Shown: one piece after another, positions 1 through 8,859 of the stretch
How positions within the stretch are numbered: position 1 is the first letter of the stretch
Layout: each line of letters begins with the position of its first letter
Assembly: GCA_016714535.1 (NCBI GenBank)
Contig: JADKDR010000001.1
Span: 620,001-684,000 of the forward strand
Length of the DNA: 64,000 nucleotides
Source of the DNA: Bacteroidota bacterium
GTDB taxonomy: Bacteria; Bacteroidota; Bacteroidia; AKYH767-A; OLB10
Direction of reading: 5' to 3'
The notes under the pieces: model-generated
The model's database searches: none
The model's input: the letters and a program-made list of their open reading frames with translations, nothing else
Told to the model about the DNA's origin: nothing
Made by a program: the position numbers and the translations under genes

Positions 1-332
1 TGTGCAACGAAAACTGGACTTCGCTTTCTATTCCGAAGCGAGACTCAAAAAAATATTACGCAGGCTTGGTTTACAAACCAAAACATACTTAACATTTTAA
101 TGCAAAAAAATAACAGCTAAAAAATAACAGATGCTTTTAAAAGCTTTATGCTATGCTGGAAAATTGCAAAATAGAAACAGTGTTTTTAATTGAACGCAAG
201 TAGCCTCATTTACTTTTACTCTTTGATTAGTTGCCAGATTGAAAATCAGTAACCAAAGAGAAATTAAAGAAAAAGCTGAGAAAAATAATTTATCCTACGA
301 TTACCTACCATATAATATCAGATTTCTATTCC
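1..332. other. AT-rich stretch without a recognised gene
   Basis: I see no convincing coding frame on either strand. The only structure is a weak hairpin (TCGCTT at 21-26 and AAGCGA at 36-41) followed on the + strand by an A-rich run. It lies downstream of the small membrane gene read leftwards from 677. Confidence 0.5.
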
Positions 333-677
333 TTACAAATTACCACTCATTCGTGGATAGTAGAATAGAAAAACCACACCAATAAAAGCAGAGGTAAAGA
401 ACTCGAAGTACCCGAACGAATCGGTAATAATGCACGCTAATTCGTACACAGCAAATACGATTAGATACATAAGAGGTCCCCATTTTTTTAAATATAAAAC
501 CCCCACAAGGCTAATAAAACGTAGCGAGACAAGCGAGCCAAACAAAGCAGGAAACCATGTGCCAAGCTTTTTAATAAATGGAGAAAAAATACTTGGAAAG
601 AGTAATACAATTACAACAAATCCAATAACTAAGGATAGTAGAAGTAAAGCAGGTTTTTTGTTAGCAGCTTTTTCCAT
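333..677 (-). CDS. small four-helix membrane protein, unknown function
   Basis: This 114-residue protein is almost entirely hydrophobic, with four likely membrane helices near residues 9-30, 41-62, 66-88 and 92-108 and a lysine-containing N-terminus (MEKAANKK) that suggests a cytoplasmic start. I do not recognise a family. Its start lies two bases beyond the stop of the upstream ABC permease gene on the same strand, so the two are almost certainly co-transcribed. It may be an accessory membrane subunit of that transporter, but only the spacing supports this. Confidence 0.65.
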   Translation of the reverse strand: MEKAANKKPALLLLSLVIGFVVIVLLFPSIFSPFIKKLGTWFPALFGSLVSLRFISLVGVLYLKKWGPLMYLIVFAVYELACIITDSFGYFEFFTSAFIGVVFLFYYPRMSGNL

Positions 678-679
678 AA

Positions 680-1927
680 TTAACTTCTGATAGCTTCAAC
701 AGGGTCTAATTGCGAAGCGGTGTAGGCAGGAATGAAACCTGCAATAATGCCAATGTTAGCGCTGATGGTAAAGGCAAGAACTATATTGCCCGTAGTAAGC
801 GAAACAGGGAAAGGCAAAGCTCCGGCAAGGGCTGCTGTAACACCAAATACCATTAACAACCCAATGGCACCACCAATTACTGATAACAATACGGCTTCGA
901 ACAAAAACTGAAACAGAATAAAATAATTTTTTGCTCCCAACGATTTTTGAATCCCAATCAGATTGGTACGCTCCTTAACAGATACAAACAAAATATTTGC
1001 AATACCGAAACCTCCAACTAAAATGCTGAAGCCACCAATTATCCAACCTACTATTTGCAACACATCAAGCACCGGTGTTATTCCTTTCGACAGCAATTTG
1101 CTTTCATTCAAGGCAAAGTTATCCTCTTCGATAGGGCGCAACCTACGCACACCGCGCATTGCTATACGCAATTCCTCTTTAAGTTGTTCGTTGTCTATTC
1201 CTTCTTTTCCCTTTGCCATAATAAAGGGGTCGAGCCTATCGCTGCGAATATCAATTACCTTGCGTGCAAAGTTGATTGGCACTATCATTACTTCATCAAA
1301 TCCATTACCGAGCAAACTTTTTCCTTCGCGCTTTAATACTCCAACTACATGTAGTTTGCGTCCATGATTAACTACATCTTTACCTACAGCATCGTAACTA
1401 CCAAACAATGTTTCTTTGAGTGTAGCACCTAACAGACACACATTAATACCGGCATCCGACTCCTGCTGAGTAAAATAACGGCCTTGTATAACTTTAAAAG
1501 GTTCGATACGATCATAATCATGCGAGGCCATAAATATGATGGCATTGGTAGCGGTGTTGTCTTTGTACTTCATGGTTTCGTTTCCTACATTGGCGCCTAT
1601 AGCAATGGCTTCAAAACTTTGTACACGCTCTTTTAAATCATCCATTTCTGAATAGCCCGGCAACGGGCGTTGCCAGTATTTCCACCATGGGTAATTATCT
1701 TCAAAAGACCAGGGCCATTTTTGAACATATATCACATTATCGCCAAGCGATTGAATACTCTTTCGTATATCGTTTTCCATTCCATCCACCATGGTGAACA
1801 CCAGTATAATGGCAAAAATTCCAATCGTAATGCCTAACAAGGACAGAAAAGTTCGCAGTTTGTTAACCCGCAATGCATGCATGGCAAATAAAAAGCTCTC
1901 CTTAAATAATGTGATGAATAATCTCAT
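680..1927 (-). CDS. MacB/FtsX-family ABC transporter permease
   Basis: The 415-residue product has the layout of MacB-type permeases: a first membrane helix near residues 25-46 (LLGITIGIFAIILVFTM), a large extracytoplasmic MacB_PCD-like domain to about 270, and three C-terminal FtsX helices between about 285 and 405. It ends in the family signature LDPVEAIRS. Such permeases work with a separate ATPase in lipoprotein, peptide or macrolide export by a mechanotransmission mechanism; no ATPase gene is adjacent here. I chose the ATG at 1927 because MRLF leads directly into the amphipathic start usual for the family; an in-frame ATG four codons upstream is possible. The small membrane gene at 333-677 follows two bases later. 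Confidence 0.9.
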   Translation of the reverse strand: MRLFITLFKESFLFAMHALRVNKLRTFLSLLGITIGIFAIILVFTMVDGMENDIRKSIQSLGDNVIYVQKWPWSFEDNYPWWKYWQRPLPGYSEMDDLKERVQSFEAIAIGANVGNETMKYKDNTATNAIIFMASHDYDRIEPFKVIQGRYFTQQESDAGINVCLLGATLKETLFGSYDAVGKDVVNHGRKLHVVGVLKREGKSLLGNGFDEVMIVPINFARKVIDIRSDRLDPFIMAKGKEGIDNEQLKEELRIAMRGVRRLRPIEEDNFALNESKLLSKGITPVLDVLQIVGWIIGGFSILVGGFGIANILFVSVKERTNLIGIQKSLGAKNYFILFQFLFEAVLLSVIGGAIGLLMVFGVTAALAGALPFPVSLTTGNIVLAFTISANIGIIAGFIPAYTASQLDPVEAIRS

Positions 1928-2118
1928 ATGGTTGCACAAAGGTATAAATTCCAGATTGCCGAAATTTGAATTAACATTTGTTTTTGCAGTTAACGTGCGG
2001 GTTTCATGCTTTGACTATTATGCAGCTAAGTTGTTACACCCAACATGCTGTTTGACAAATAACCATACGATAAGGGCGATAAGCTTAGGTTGCGGTAAGA
2101 TATGGTAGCCTGTTGCTT

Positions 2119-2149
2119 TTTTCCAAATTCAATATTTAGGCTACATTTG
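2119..2149 (+). promoter_or_regulatory. Bacteroidota-type promoter before the lipoprotein gene
   Basis: TACATTTG at 2142-2149 fits the -7 consensus TAnnTTTG exactly, and a T-run at 2119-2122 sits at the -33 distance, though it reads TTTT rather than TTTG. Transcription would start near 2155, some 15 bases before the ATG at 2170. Confidence 0.5.
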
Positions 2150-2169
2150 CAGCCCGAAAAATCAAGTTA

Positions 2170-3027
2170 ATGAAAGTTATTAATTTATTGATTGGTTGCA
2201 TCTTACTTGTACTCTTTAATTCATGCGAACTGATTAATCCCGAAGAACCGCAACCGGTTTACCTGCATTTAGATAAATTTGTACTAAGTACCGATTATGC
2301 CTCGCAAGGCACCTCGTCCAATGCGCTTACCGATGCATGGGTATATATAGACCAGCAACTTGCCGGTGCCTACGAAGTACCTGCAACCGTGCCACTATTG
2401 CTTGAAGATGGGCCACATGAAATAAGTATTCGTGGTGGCATACATGTAGATGGGCAAGTAAACCTGCATGACCAATATGATTACATCGATTTTTTTGATA
2501 CTATCCAATTTTTTAAGAAAGGAGAAGTAACCCACATACAACCCCGTGTGAAATATATAGATGGAGCAAAGTTTGAATATATTGAAGACTTTGATGATGG
2601 AGGAATAGACTTTACCCGCGACCCTAACTGCGATACCATATTTTCTACTACCGCCACCAACGCTTTCGAAGGACCATATAGTGCTATTGCATATCTTGAT
2701 ACTGCGCGTCCCACGTTAATAGCAACAACCAAGTTGAGTTACCCATTGTCGAAAAGCACGGTCAACATGTTGGAGTTAAATTACAAAAGCACCAATTCTT
2801 TTAACGTAGGCTTATCGCGCGTAAAATTTACTGGTGCAGAAGAAAAGGTGATTTATATTTCATTAAAACCTTCAGAAACCTGGAATAAAATTTACATCAA
2901 TCTAAGCAGCATTGTTTCGAGCAGCACAGATGCGGTAGGCTTTAAACTTTTGTTTACTGCAAAACTTGACGAAGGCAATACCTCAAGTACCATCATGATT
3001 GACAATATAAAATTGCTACATAATTAA
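2170..3027 (+). CDS. secreted lipoprotein, unknown function
   Basis: The 285-residue product begins with a lipoprotein signal peptide, with lipobox LFNSC at residues 15-19. Residues 30-110 (VYLHLDKFVLSTDYASQG, then WVYIDQQLAGAYEVP and DGPHEISIRGGI) look like a beta-rich carbohydrate-binding or PEGA-like fold, in which a small modified residue set is displayed on the cell surface. The C-terminal half, about 150-285, also reads as a beta-sandwich and ends MIDNIKLLHN, a pattern common in galactose-binding-like domains. I infer a periplasmic or surface structural role. The gene stops ten bases before the sugar transferase ATG, so the two may be co-transcribed. Confidence 0.7.
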   Translation: MKVINLLIGCILLVLFNSCELINPEEPQPVYLHLDKFVLSTDYASQGTSSNALTDAWVYIDQQLAGAYEVPATVPLLLEDGPHEISIRGGIHVDGQVNLHDQYDYIDFFDTIQFFKKGEVTHIQPRVKYIDGAKFEYIEDFDDGGIDFTRDPNCDTIFSTTATNAFEGPYSAIAYLDTARPTLIATTKLSYPLSKSTVNMLELNYKSTNSFNVGLSRVKFTGAEEKVIYISLKPSETWNKIYINLSSIVSSSTDAVGFKLLFTAKLDEGNTSSTIMIDNIKLLHN

Positions 3028-3036
3028 AAGCCATTG

Positions 3037-4458
3037 ATGACACCGGCTAGGCGCAAATTAACTATACGATATATTGTTGCAGATTTTTTTGCTGCTGCAC
3101 TTGCCTGGGGTTTGTTTTACAGCTACCGCAAATTATATATCGAAGGAGGGCAGCATGGACACTCATTTGCTATCAACCTGGATATGAAATTTTACATTGG
3201 CTGTGTGGCAATTCCTCTTTTTTGGATACTGACCTATGCCCTTGTAGGCACGTATATCAATGTGATGCGCAGATCGCGCTTACGCGAACTGGGACAAACT
3301 GCCTATCTTTCTGTAATTGGGGTTTTGATTTTATTTTTTACTCTGTTACTTGACGATACTATCATTACCTATCGGAGTTATTATGCAACTTTTTTTACAT
3401 TACTTTTTTTACATTTTCTTTTTACTGCTACATTTCGTTTTACACTTTCAACCGGCATAGCCCATCGGCTACGCAATCGAAAAATTGGTTTTAATACGCT
3501 GATGATTGGCAGCAATCAAAAGGCTGTAAATCTTTTTAACGAATTCGAATCGGCCAAGTTTAGCTACGGAAATTTTTTCAAAGGCTATGTGCATGTGGAT
3601 GATAGCAATGGAAAGTTTTTCAAAGAAAAACTTCAGCACCTAGGAGGCATTGAAGAACTTCGCAATATTGTTTCCAAGCATAAAATTGAAGAAGTAATTA
3701 TAGCCATTGAGTCGTCAGAACACGAAAAAGTTGGACGTATATTAAACGAGCTCGAAGACACCAATGTAGTTATAAAAATTATCCCCGACATGTACGATAT
3801 CTTAACAGGAACAGTTAAGATGAATGCCATATTTGGAGCGCTGCTAATTGAAATTAATCCATATCTGATGCCGGTATGGCAACAGAGCTTGAAGCGAATT
3901 TTTGACATCGTAGTTTCTTTCATTACACTCATCATACTAGCTCCGGTATTTATTGTGCTTTCCATATTAATCAAGATTGGAACGCGAGGCCCTGTATTTT
4001 TCAAACAAGAGCGTATCGGGTTGCATGGTAATCCATTTATGATTTACAAATTTCGCAGCATGTTTATTGATGCCGAACAACGGGGCCCACAACTTTCCAA
4101 ATCGGACGATTCGCGGATAACAAGGTTAGGTTGGTTTATGCGTAAAATAAGGTTAGACGAAATACCGCAATTTTATAATGTGCTGGTAGGCGATATGAGC
4201 TTGGTAGGTCCGCGACCCGAACGGCAATATTATATTGATCAGATAATACAAAAAGCCCCACACTACCGCCACTTGCAAAAAGTGCGTCCGGGTATAACCT
4301 CATGGGGGCAAGTGAAGTTTGGCTATGCTGAAAATGTTGATCAAATGATAGAGCGACTAAAATATGATATCATCTATATCGAAAATATGAGCATTGCGCT
4401 CGATATTAAAATTATGATTTACACCCTCAAAACTATTATTGAAGGTAGAGGAAAATAA
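3037..4458 (+). CDS. polyprenyl glycosylphosphotransferase (WcaJ/undecaprenyl-phosphate sugar transferase type)
   Basis: This 473-residue enzyme should transfer a sugar-1-phosphate to undecaprenyl phosphate and so start synthesis of an exopolysaccharide or O-antigen-like glycan at the inner membrane. The N-terminal third holds four or five membrane helices, then a CoA-binding-like region around residues 150-260 (FNTLMIGSNQKAVNLFNEF). The catalytic bacterial sugar transferase domain covers about 285-470 and shows KRIFDIVVS, FFKQERIG, YKFRSM, DEIPQFYNVL and MSLVGPRPER. Length and order match the family. The ATG at 3037 is used; a TTG lies immediately before it. The downstream DoxX-like gene begins ten bases after the stop. 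Confidence 0.93.
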   Translation: MTPARRKLTIRYIVADFFAAALAWGLFYSYRKLYIEGGQHGHSFAINLDMKFYIGCVAIPLFWILTYALVGTYINVMRRSRLRELGQTAYLSVIGVLILFFTLLLDDTIITYRSYYATFFTLLFLHFLFTATFRFTLSTGIAHRLRNRKIGFNTLMIGSNQKAVNLFNEFESAKFSYGNFFKGYVHVDDSNGKFFKEKLQHLGGIEELRNIVSKHKIEEVIIAIESSEHEKVGRILNELEDTNVVIKIIPDMYDILTGTVKMNAIFGALLIEINPYLMPVWQQSLKRIFDIVVSFITLIILAPVFIVLSILIKIGTRGPVFFKQERIGLHGNPFMIYKFRSMFIDAEQRGPQLSKSDDSRITRLGWFMRKIRLDEIPQFYNVLVGDMSLVGPRPERQYYIDQIIQKAPHYRHLQKVRPGITSWGQVKFGYAENVDQMIERLKYDIIYIENMSIALDIKIMIYTLKTIIEGRGK

Positions 4459-4467
4459 TTTTTTTGC

Positions 4468-4836
4468 TTGCAAAAAAAACACATCATCACATTACTTAGA
4501 TACAGCATTGCTGCAGTATGGTTAATTAATGGTTTGTATTGCAAAGTGCTAAATGGTGTGCCACGACACCGCGATATTGTAGCTTCCATATTAGGAAGCG
4601 AATATGCTGCGCAACTAACCATATTAATTGGCATTGCTGAAATTGTAATGGCTATCTGGATTATATCGCAACTATTTTCCAAACTAAATACTGCAATACA
4701 GATATTGATCGTTACAACTATGAATTTATTAGAATTTTTTCTGGTGCCTCACTTATTGCTTTGGGGCAAGTGCAATAGCATATTTGCTGCTTGCTTTGTG
4801 GGTCTAATATTGCTGCACTACTTATGGACTGATTAA
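4468..4836 (+). CDS. DoxX-like small membrane protein
   Basis: The 122-residue product has four hydrophobic helices and the DoxX-like opening RYSIAAVWLINGLYCKVL followed by a conserved charged loop (GVPRHRDIVASILG). Members of this family are membrane proteins of mostly unknown role. The start appears to be TTG at 4468, since no in-frame ATG precedes the first helix. The gene follows the sugar transferase by nine bases and precedes a DUF2071-type gene, a combination that suggests a shared operon. Confidence 0.75.
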   Translation: MQKKHIITLLRYSIAAVWLINGLYCKVLNGVPRHRDIVASILGSEYAAQLTILIGIAEIVMAIWIISQLFSKLNTAIQILIVTTMNLLEFFLVPHLLLWGKCNSIFAACFVGLILLHYLWTD

Positions 4837-4887
4837 GATTTAACTGCCTGTTTTCTTATGGACACAAAAAAATAATATTCCTGTCTT

Positions 4888-5612
4888 ATGTCATGGCTTA
4901 AAGATCATCCTTTTGCAATTGAGGCAACTTTTGATTTTTCATTAGTGTTTACTTTTGCCATCAACATAGCTGATGCTGTAAAATTAATACCAGCATGTTT
5001 GCAGCCTGATACATTTAAGAACCAACATGCCTTTATAGCAGTGGCTATGGTAAAAACCAAAAACCTCAGGCCCAAAGGATTTCCGGAATGGTGTGGTCGC
5101 GATTTTTTCTTACCGGTTATCGTGTGTTTGTGCGTTATCATAACAAAGAGCAAAAGCGACTGCGCGGCCTTTACATTTTAAAATCAGAAACTGATAGCCG
5201 ACTAATGTCCGTTATGGGAAATATTTTTTCAAGTTACAAGTATGAAACCGGGAACATAAAAATAGATGAATCGGAAACCGAAATAAAAATCCACTCGCAT
5301 ACACTAGGAATAAAAGTACACATAATGCGAGGTAATGAAAACACATTACTGCCTTTGCACTCTCCATTTACCAACTGGGCCGAAGCGCGAAAATTTGCAG
5401 GACCCTTGCCATTTACCTTTTCTACAGATAAAGAAAACAAAAGCGTTTTAATAATTGAAGGTGTTAGAACCAATTGGCAACCTGCTCCGGTAAGTATAAT
5501 ACATGCTGATTTTAAATTTATTCGAGCGTTAAATATTCCTTGTACACTGGCCAATGCATTTATAATTGACCACGTGCCATACTATTGGAAAAAAAGGAAG
5601 AAAGGAATTGCT
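4888..5612 (+). pseudogene. DUF2071 (acetoacetate-decarboxylase-like) protein, frameshifted
   Basis: Two overlapping frames together give one DUF2071 protein of about 240 residues. The first frame (from ATG 4888) encodes MSWLKDHPFAIEATFDFS through AFIAVAMVKTKNLRPKGFPE and GRDFF; the second continues LTGYRVFVRY, LRGLYILKSETD and FAGPLPFTF and finishes HVPYYWKK, which is where this family normally ends. The break is at a run of six T at 5103-5108, and one more T restores a continuous product. The second frame then runs on without a stop into the methyltransferase below. Losing one A from the A7 run at 5589-5595 would instead end the protein at a TGA overlapping the next ATG. Function is unknown; the fold is related to acetoacetate decarboxylase. 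Confidence 0.75.
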
Positions 5613-6368
5613 ATGAAACGTAAACCGGCTCAAGGCCTTTTGAATGTATTAAGGTTTAACTGGCATTTTTATGTATTGGTCATCATTGCCTTTATCATGA
5701 TTGCCCTATCGAAATACTTGTTGTCAGAAACCTATTCGCCATTCATCAATCTGATTTTAATTGGCCTGACGATGACGATGATCGTTTCGTTGGTAGTAAC
5801 GTACTATGTATATGATGCATCACCATTATATACGATGCAGTGGCTAAACATGAAGTGTGATAGCGGCTGCATTATGGTCAACATGCATGCAGGGTTCGAT
5901 GAAACGAGCAAACTGCTTCAAGAAAAATTTAAACATGCAACAATGCATGTTTTCGACTTTTACAATCCTGCCACGCATACCGAAGTTTCGATAAAAAGAG
6001 CACGCAAGGTTTACCCACCCTACCCGGGAACCGTGGTTATAGAAACATCCCTTATTCCCATGGCTGACAAGCGCGTTAATTTTGTAATGCTGTGGATGGC
6101 TGCACACGAAATTCGCAACAGTACGGAGCGCGATGTTTTCTTTAACGAAATTAACCGTGTGCTGGCTATAGATGGCAAGGTGATTTTAGTAGAACATATT
6201 CGCGATGTGAATAATTTTTTGGCATACAACCTGGGAGCATTTCATTTCCAGTCGGCTTCAACATGGAAAAAGGCATTTGCCAAAAGTGGATTAGCAATCT
6301 CAGACGTACAAAAAATCACTCCCTTTGTTACTGTTTATTATTTAACTAAAAATGGAAATACAAATTAA
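5613..6368 (+). CDS. membrane-anchored class I SAM-dependent methyltransferase-like protein
   Basis: From the ATG at 5613 (preceded by AAAGGAAT) the protein has 251 residues. Two membrane helices lie near residues 18-35 and 43-66, then a methyltransferase type 11-like domain with a motif I variant (VNMHAGFDETS), an acidic post-strand segment (VFDFYNP) and a late VILVEHIRDV strand. Motif I is degenerate, so activity is uncertain. The reading frame is open upstream to 5088 through the DUF2071 gene, so a fused protein is formally possible, but the internal ATG with its own ribosome-binding site makes a separate gene likelier. Its last codons overlap the next gene by 17 bases, so the two are translationally linked. 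Confidence 0.7.
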   Translation: MKRKPAQGLLNVLRFNWHFYVLVIIAFIMIALSKYLLSETYSPFINLILIGLTMTMIVSLVVTYYVYDASPLYTMQWLNMKCDSGCIMVNMHAGFDETSKLLQEKFKHATMHVFDFYNPATHTEVSIKRARKVYPPYPGTVVIETSLIPMADKRVNFVMLWMAAHEIRNSTERDVFFNEINRVLAIDGKVILVEHIRDVNNFLAYNLGAFHFQSASTWKKAFAKSGLAISDVQKITPFVTVYYLTKNGNTN

Positions 6369-6747
6369 AATTACAGGAGGGCTTCTTATAGCACTCGCAC
6401 TTATTCATGTTATATTTCCATCATATTTCAAGTGGAAAACAGAACTCGCTTCATTAAGCATCATGAACAGGCAGATGATGTATATTCATTCGCTATTTAT
6501 TGCCATAACCGTATTACTCATGGGGTTGCTTTGCCTTACATCCGCTACAGAATTATACAGCACCGCGCTTGGAAAACGAATATCGTTGGGGCTTATGCTA
6601 TTCTGGGGATTGCGCATGACCTTGCAGATTTTTGGTTACTCATCCAAATTATGGAGAGGCAAAATATTTGAAACAACCGTGCATATTGTTTTTAGCTTGT
6701 TCTGGCTTTGGTTGGTTTTCTTATTTTATAGATGCGCTTTTGTGTAA
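6352..6747 (+). CDS. four-helix membrane protein, unknown function
   Basis: The 131-residue protein has hydrophobic helices around residues 8-24, 45-64, 78-96 and 108-129. I recognise no motif. It begins inside the 3' end of the methyltransferase gene (17-base overlap), so it belongs to the same operon as the DoxX-like, DUF2071-like and methyltransferase genes. A role beside that membrane methyltransferase is an inference from position only. Confidence 0.65.
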   Translation: MEIQIKITGGLLIALALIHVIFPSYFKWKTELASLSIMNRQMMYIHSLFIAITVLLMGLLCLTSATELYSTALGKRISLGLMLFWGLRMTLQIFGYSSKLWRGKIFETTVHIVFSLFWLWLVFLFYRCAFV

Positions 6748-6800
6748 GCTAAAAAGGGGAAATGACAATCTTCAATTTTCATTCTATCTTCGTCAGCTAA

Positions 6801-7778
6801 ATGAATAACCACAAACAGATTATATTCAGGCTTACAGCCTTATGGGCGTTAAATGAATCGCTGCTGGGTGGAATGCTGCATGCCTTTAAATTTCCTTTTA
6901 CAGGCATATTGGTGGGAGGTTTTGCAGTTGTGCTAATTGGCCTTATTGGTTTCTATTCCAAAAATAAATGGAAAGACATTTTGGTAGCAACGTTTATGGT
7001 AATGGTAACAAAAATGCTGGCAAGCCCGTTTACACCTTTTGCTGCATATATTGCTGTTGCCTTTCAGGGACTTTCGGGAGCCCTCATCTATATGCTGATA
7101 CCAAAATTTCGTGTAGCAGCATTGGTTGCTGCTATAATTGCGCTGGTGCAGAGTGCCATACAAAAAATTCTAATCCTCCTGCTTTTGTTTGGCAAATCAT
7201 TGCCACAAGCCATAGATGCATTTGTAAATGGAATAATGCAACTGTTGCATGTAAATGCCGGAGTAGAAGCCGCTAAATGGCTGGCCATTGGCTATGTGCT
7301 GCTTTACCTGCTTGTAGGTATTGCCATTGGAAGCTGGCTCGGAAATTTGCCTGTGAGGATTGTAAAACTTTCGGAATCCATTAACCTTGATGCCGCAACA
7401 AATTCAAATTCTATTTCGATGGATGCGAAACGCGGCAATCCCTATGTTAAGTTCATTATGATTATGCTTACAGCAATTTCCATTGCAGCAGTATTGTACA
7501 TCACCGGAAAAAATCAATCAGTTTTATATGTTTTAGGGAGAGCCTGCTTAGCCATCATTTTTCTGTTTTACTTATTGCCACTGCTGATAAAGTATTTATT
7601 AACCCGCATATTGAAATCGGACAATGCGTGGGCCGAACGCATCAACCATCTGTTTGCCGAAATGGAAGAAATAAAAACTACGATACCACGTGCATTGGCA
7701 CAGGCAGGCAAGGGAAACCCTATTGCACGCTATAAGCGATTTGCTGAAAATCTTTTGGTAATGGTTTTATTTAAATAA
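6801..7778 (+). CDS. multi-helix membrane protein of the molybdenum-cofactor operon (possible transporter)
   Basis: This 325-residue protein has about eight membrane helices. The first half (WALNESLLGGMLHAFKFPFTG, KMLASPFTPFAAYIAVAFQG) resembles small-substrate transport subunits such as ECF S components; the second half has further helices and an amphipathic C-terminus with basic residues. I cannot assign it to a named family. It is followed two bases later by a THEP1-like NTPase, then mobA and fdhD, in an apparent operon. The tightly packed context suggests a role linked to molybdenum cofactor or its substrate, which is inference only. Confidence 0.6.
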   Translation: MNNHKQIIFRLTALWALNESLLGGMLHAFKFPFTGILVGGFAVVLIGLIGFYSKNKWKDILVATFMVMVTKMLASPFTPFAAYIAVAFQGLSGALIYMLIPKFRVAALVAAIIALVQSAIQKILILLLLFGKSLPQAIDAFVNGIMQLLHVNAGVEAAKWLAIGYVLLYLLVGIAIGSWLGNLPVRIVKLSESINLDAATNSNSISMDAKRGNPYVKFIMIMLTAISIAAVLYITGKNQSVLYVLGRACLAIIFLFYLLPLLIKYLLTRILKSDNAWAERINHLFAEMEEIKTTIPRALAQAGKGNPIARYKRFAENLLVMVLFK

Positions 7779-7780
7779 TA

Positions 7781-8275
7781 ATGGGAGCGGTAAAAATTTT
7801 TTCGCGAGCTATACGGACGGGCAAAACCACCGAGCTGATGGAGTGGTGCAAGATGCACCACCAAGCCGATGGAATACTAATGCCGGATGTAAACGATGTG
7901 CGAAATTTTTATTTTATCAATTCAAGCATTTACCTGCCTGCACAAGTAGACCGTAAAGCCAACGAAGAAAAAATATCCGTAGGCAAATTTTGCTTTAGTA
8001 AAAAAGCGTTTGATTCTGCTTCTGCTTATCTCGAAAAAAATTATACTAACTCAAAAAATTATTTCATCATAGATGAAATTGGCAAACTCGAAGTAGAACA
8101 ACAAACAGGATTGCATCATACCTTGGTTCAAATTTTACAAATCCATCTTAACCAACCTAACAACACTACATTGCTGCTTGTGGTTCGCGAAAATTTATTG
8201 AACAATTTTCTGGAAAATTACATGCATGAATGTAAAGTAGAAATAAGCGATAAACTTGATACCTTACTAGCATGA
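7781..8275 (+). CDS. THEP1-like nucleoside-triphosphatase with altered P-loop
   Basis: The 164-residue product matches THEP1-type NTPases in size and in its Walker B strand, IIDEIGKLE at residues 96-104. The Walker A segment ends GKTT at 14-17, but the glycine expected five residues before the GK is arginine (R9, codon CGA, one base from GGA). Such NTPases hydrolyse NTPs; some occur beside molybdenum-cofactor genes. Its stop overlaps the mobA ATG by four bases (ATGA), so the two are translationally coupled. MobB-like GTP-binding is a functional alternative, but the Walker B form favours THEP1. Whether R9 abolishes nucleotide binding cannot be told from sequence. Confidence 0.7.
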   Translation: MGAVKIFSRAIRTGKTTELMEWCKMHHQADGILMPDVNDVRNFYFINSSIYLPAQVDRKANEEKISVGKFCFSKKAFDSASAYLEKNYTNSKNYFIIDEIGKLEVEQQTGLHHTLVQILQIHLNQPNNTTLLLVVRENLLNNFLENYMHECKVEISDKLDTLLA

Positions 8276-8859
8276 ATAACCTGACCGGAATAGTACTTAG
8301 TGGAGGGCGCAGCAGCCGCATGGGTAGCGATAAAAGTTTTATCCAGTTTCATGGAACGCAGCAATACCTGCATGCCGCAAGCTTACTAAGTAATGTTTGT
8401 GATGAAGTATATATATCCTGCAACAGCACCAATGCACATGCATTTGGCAATCAGAATAATTTAATTATTGACCTCGAATGCTATGCACAATCGGGCCCTA
8501 TGGGAGGAGTGCTTAGTAGTTTCGAAACCCTTGGCGAAAAAAATCTTTTTGTTCTTGGCTGCGATTATCCATTTTTAGAAACTGCCGACTTGCATAAATT
8601 GCAAATGCAATTTATAAATACCAAAAATTGCGTGGCCTATTACTCTGCGGATCACAACCTCTATGAACCCGTTATTGCCATTTATCCGCATACCCTATAT
8701 GCAAGAATGAAACAACGGTACGAACAAGGCAACAGATCGTTACAGCAATTTTTACAAAAGGTAACAGCCGATAAAGTAGCCATGGAACCTCCTGATAAAT
8801 TTAGCAGTATTGATACACCTGGCATGCGCGATGAAGCCATTAAAAAAATAAAACCATGA
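8272..8859 (+). CDS. mobA: molybdenum cofactor guanylyltransferase
   Basis: MobA transfers GMP from GTP to molybdopterin to make the guanine dinucleotide cofactor used by enzymes such as formate dehydrogenase. The 195-residue protein opens with the nucleotidyltransferase signature LSGGRSSRMGSDKSF at residues 9-23, followed by a metal-binding CDYPF segment (FVLGCDYPFLE) and DLECYAQSGPMGGVLS. Length is normal. It overlaps the NTPase upstream by four bases and the fdhD frame downstream by four bases, so all three form one operon. Confidence 0.93.
   Translation: MNNLTGIVLSGGRSSRMGSDKSFIQFHGTQQYLHAASLLSNVCDEVYISCNSTNAHAFGNQNNLIIDLECYAQSGPMGGVLSSFETLGEKNLFVLGCDYPFLETADLHKLQMQFINTKNCVAYYSADHNLYEPVIAIYPHTLYARMKQRYEQGNRSLQQFLQKVTADKVAMEPPDKFSSIDTPGMRDEAIKKIKP

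Noticed and set aside
5103..5109. Programmed -1 frameshifting as the main explanation for the DUF2071 break.
   Set aside because: Many other genes here break at homopolymers in the same way, so an error is simpler; kept only as a low-interest alternative.
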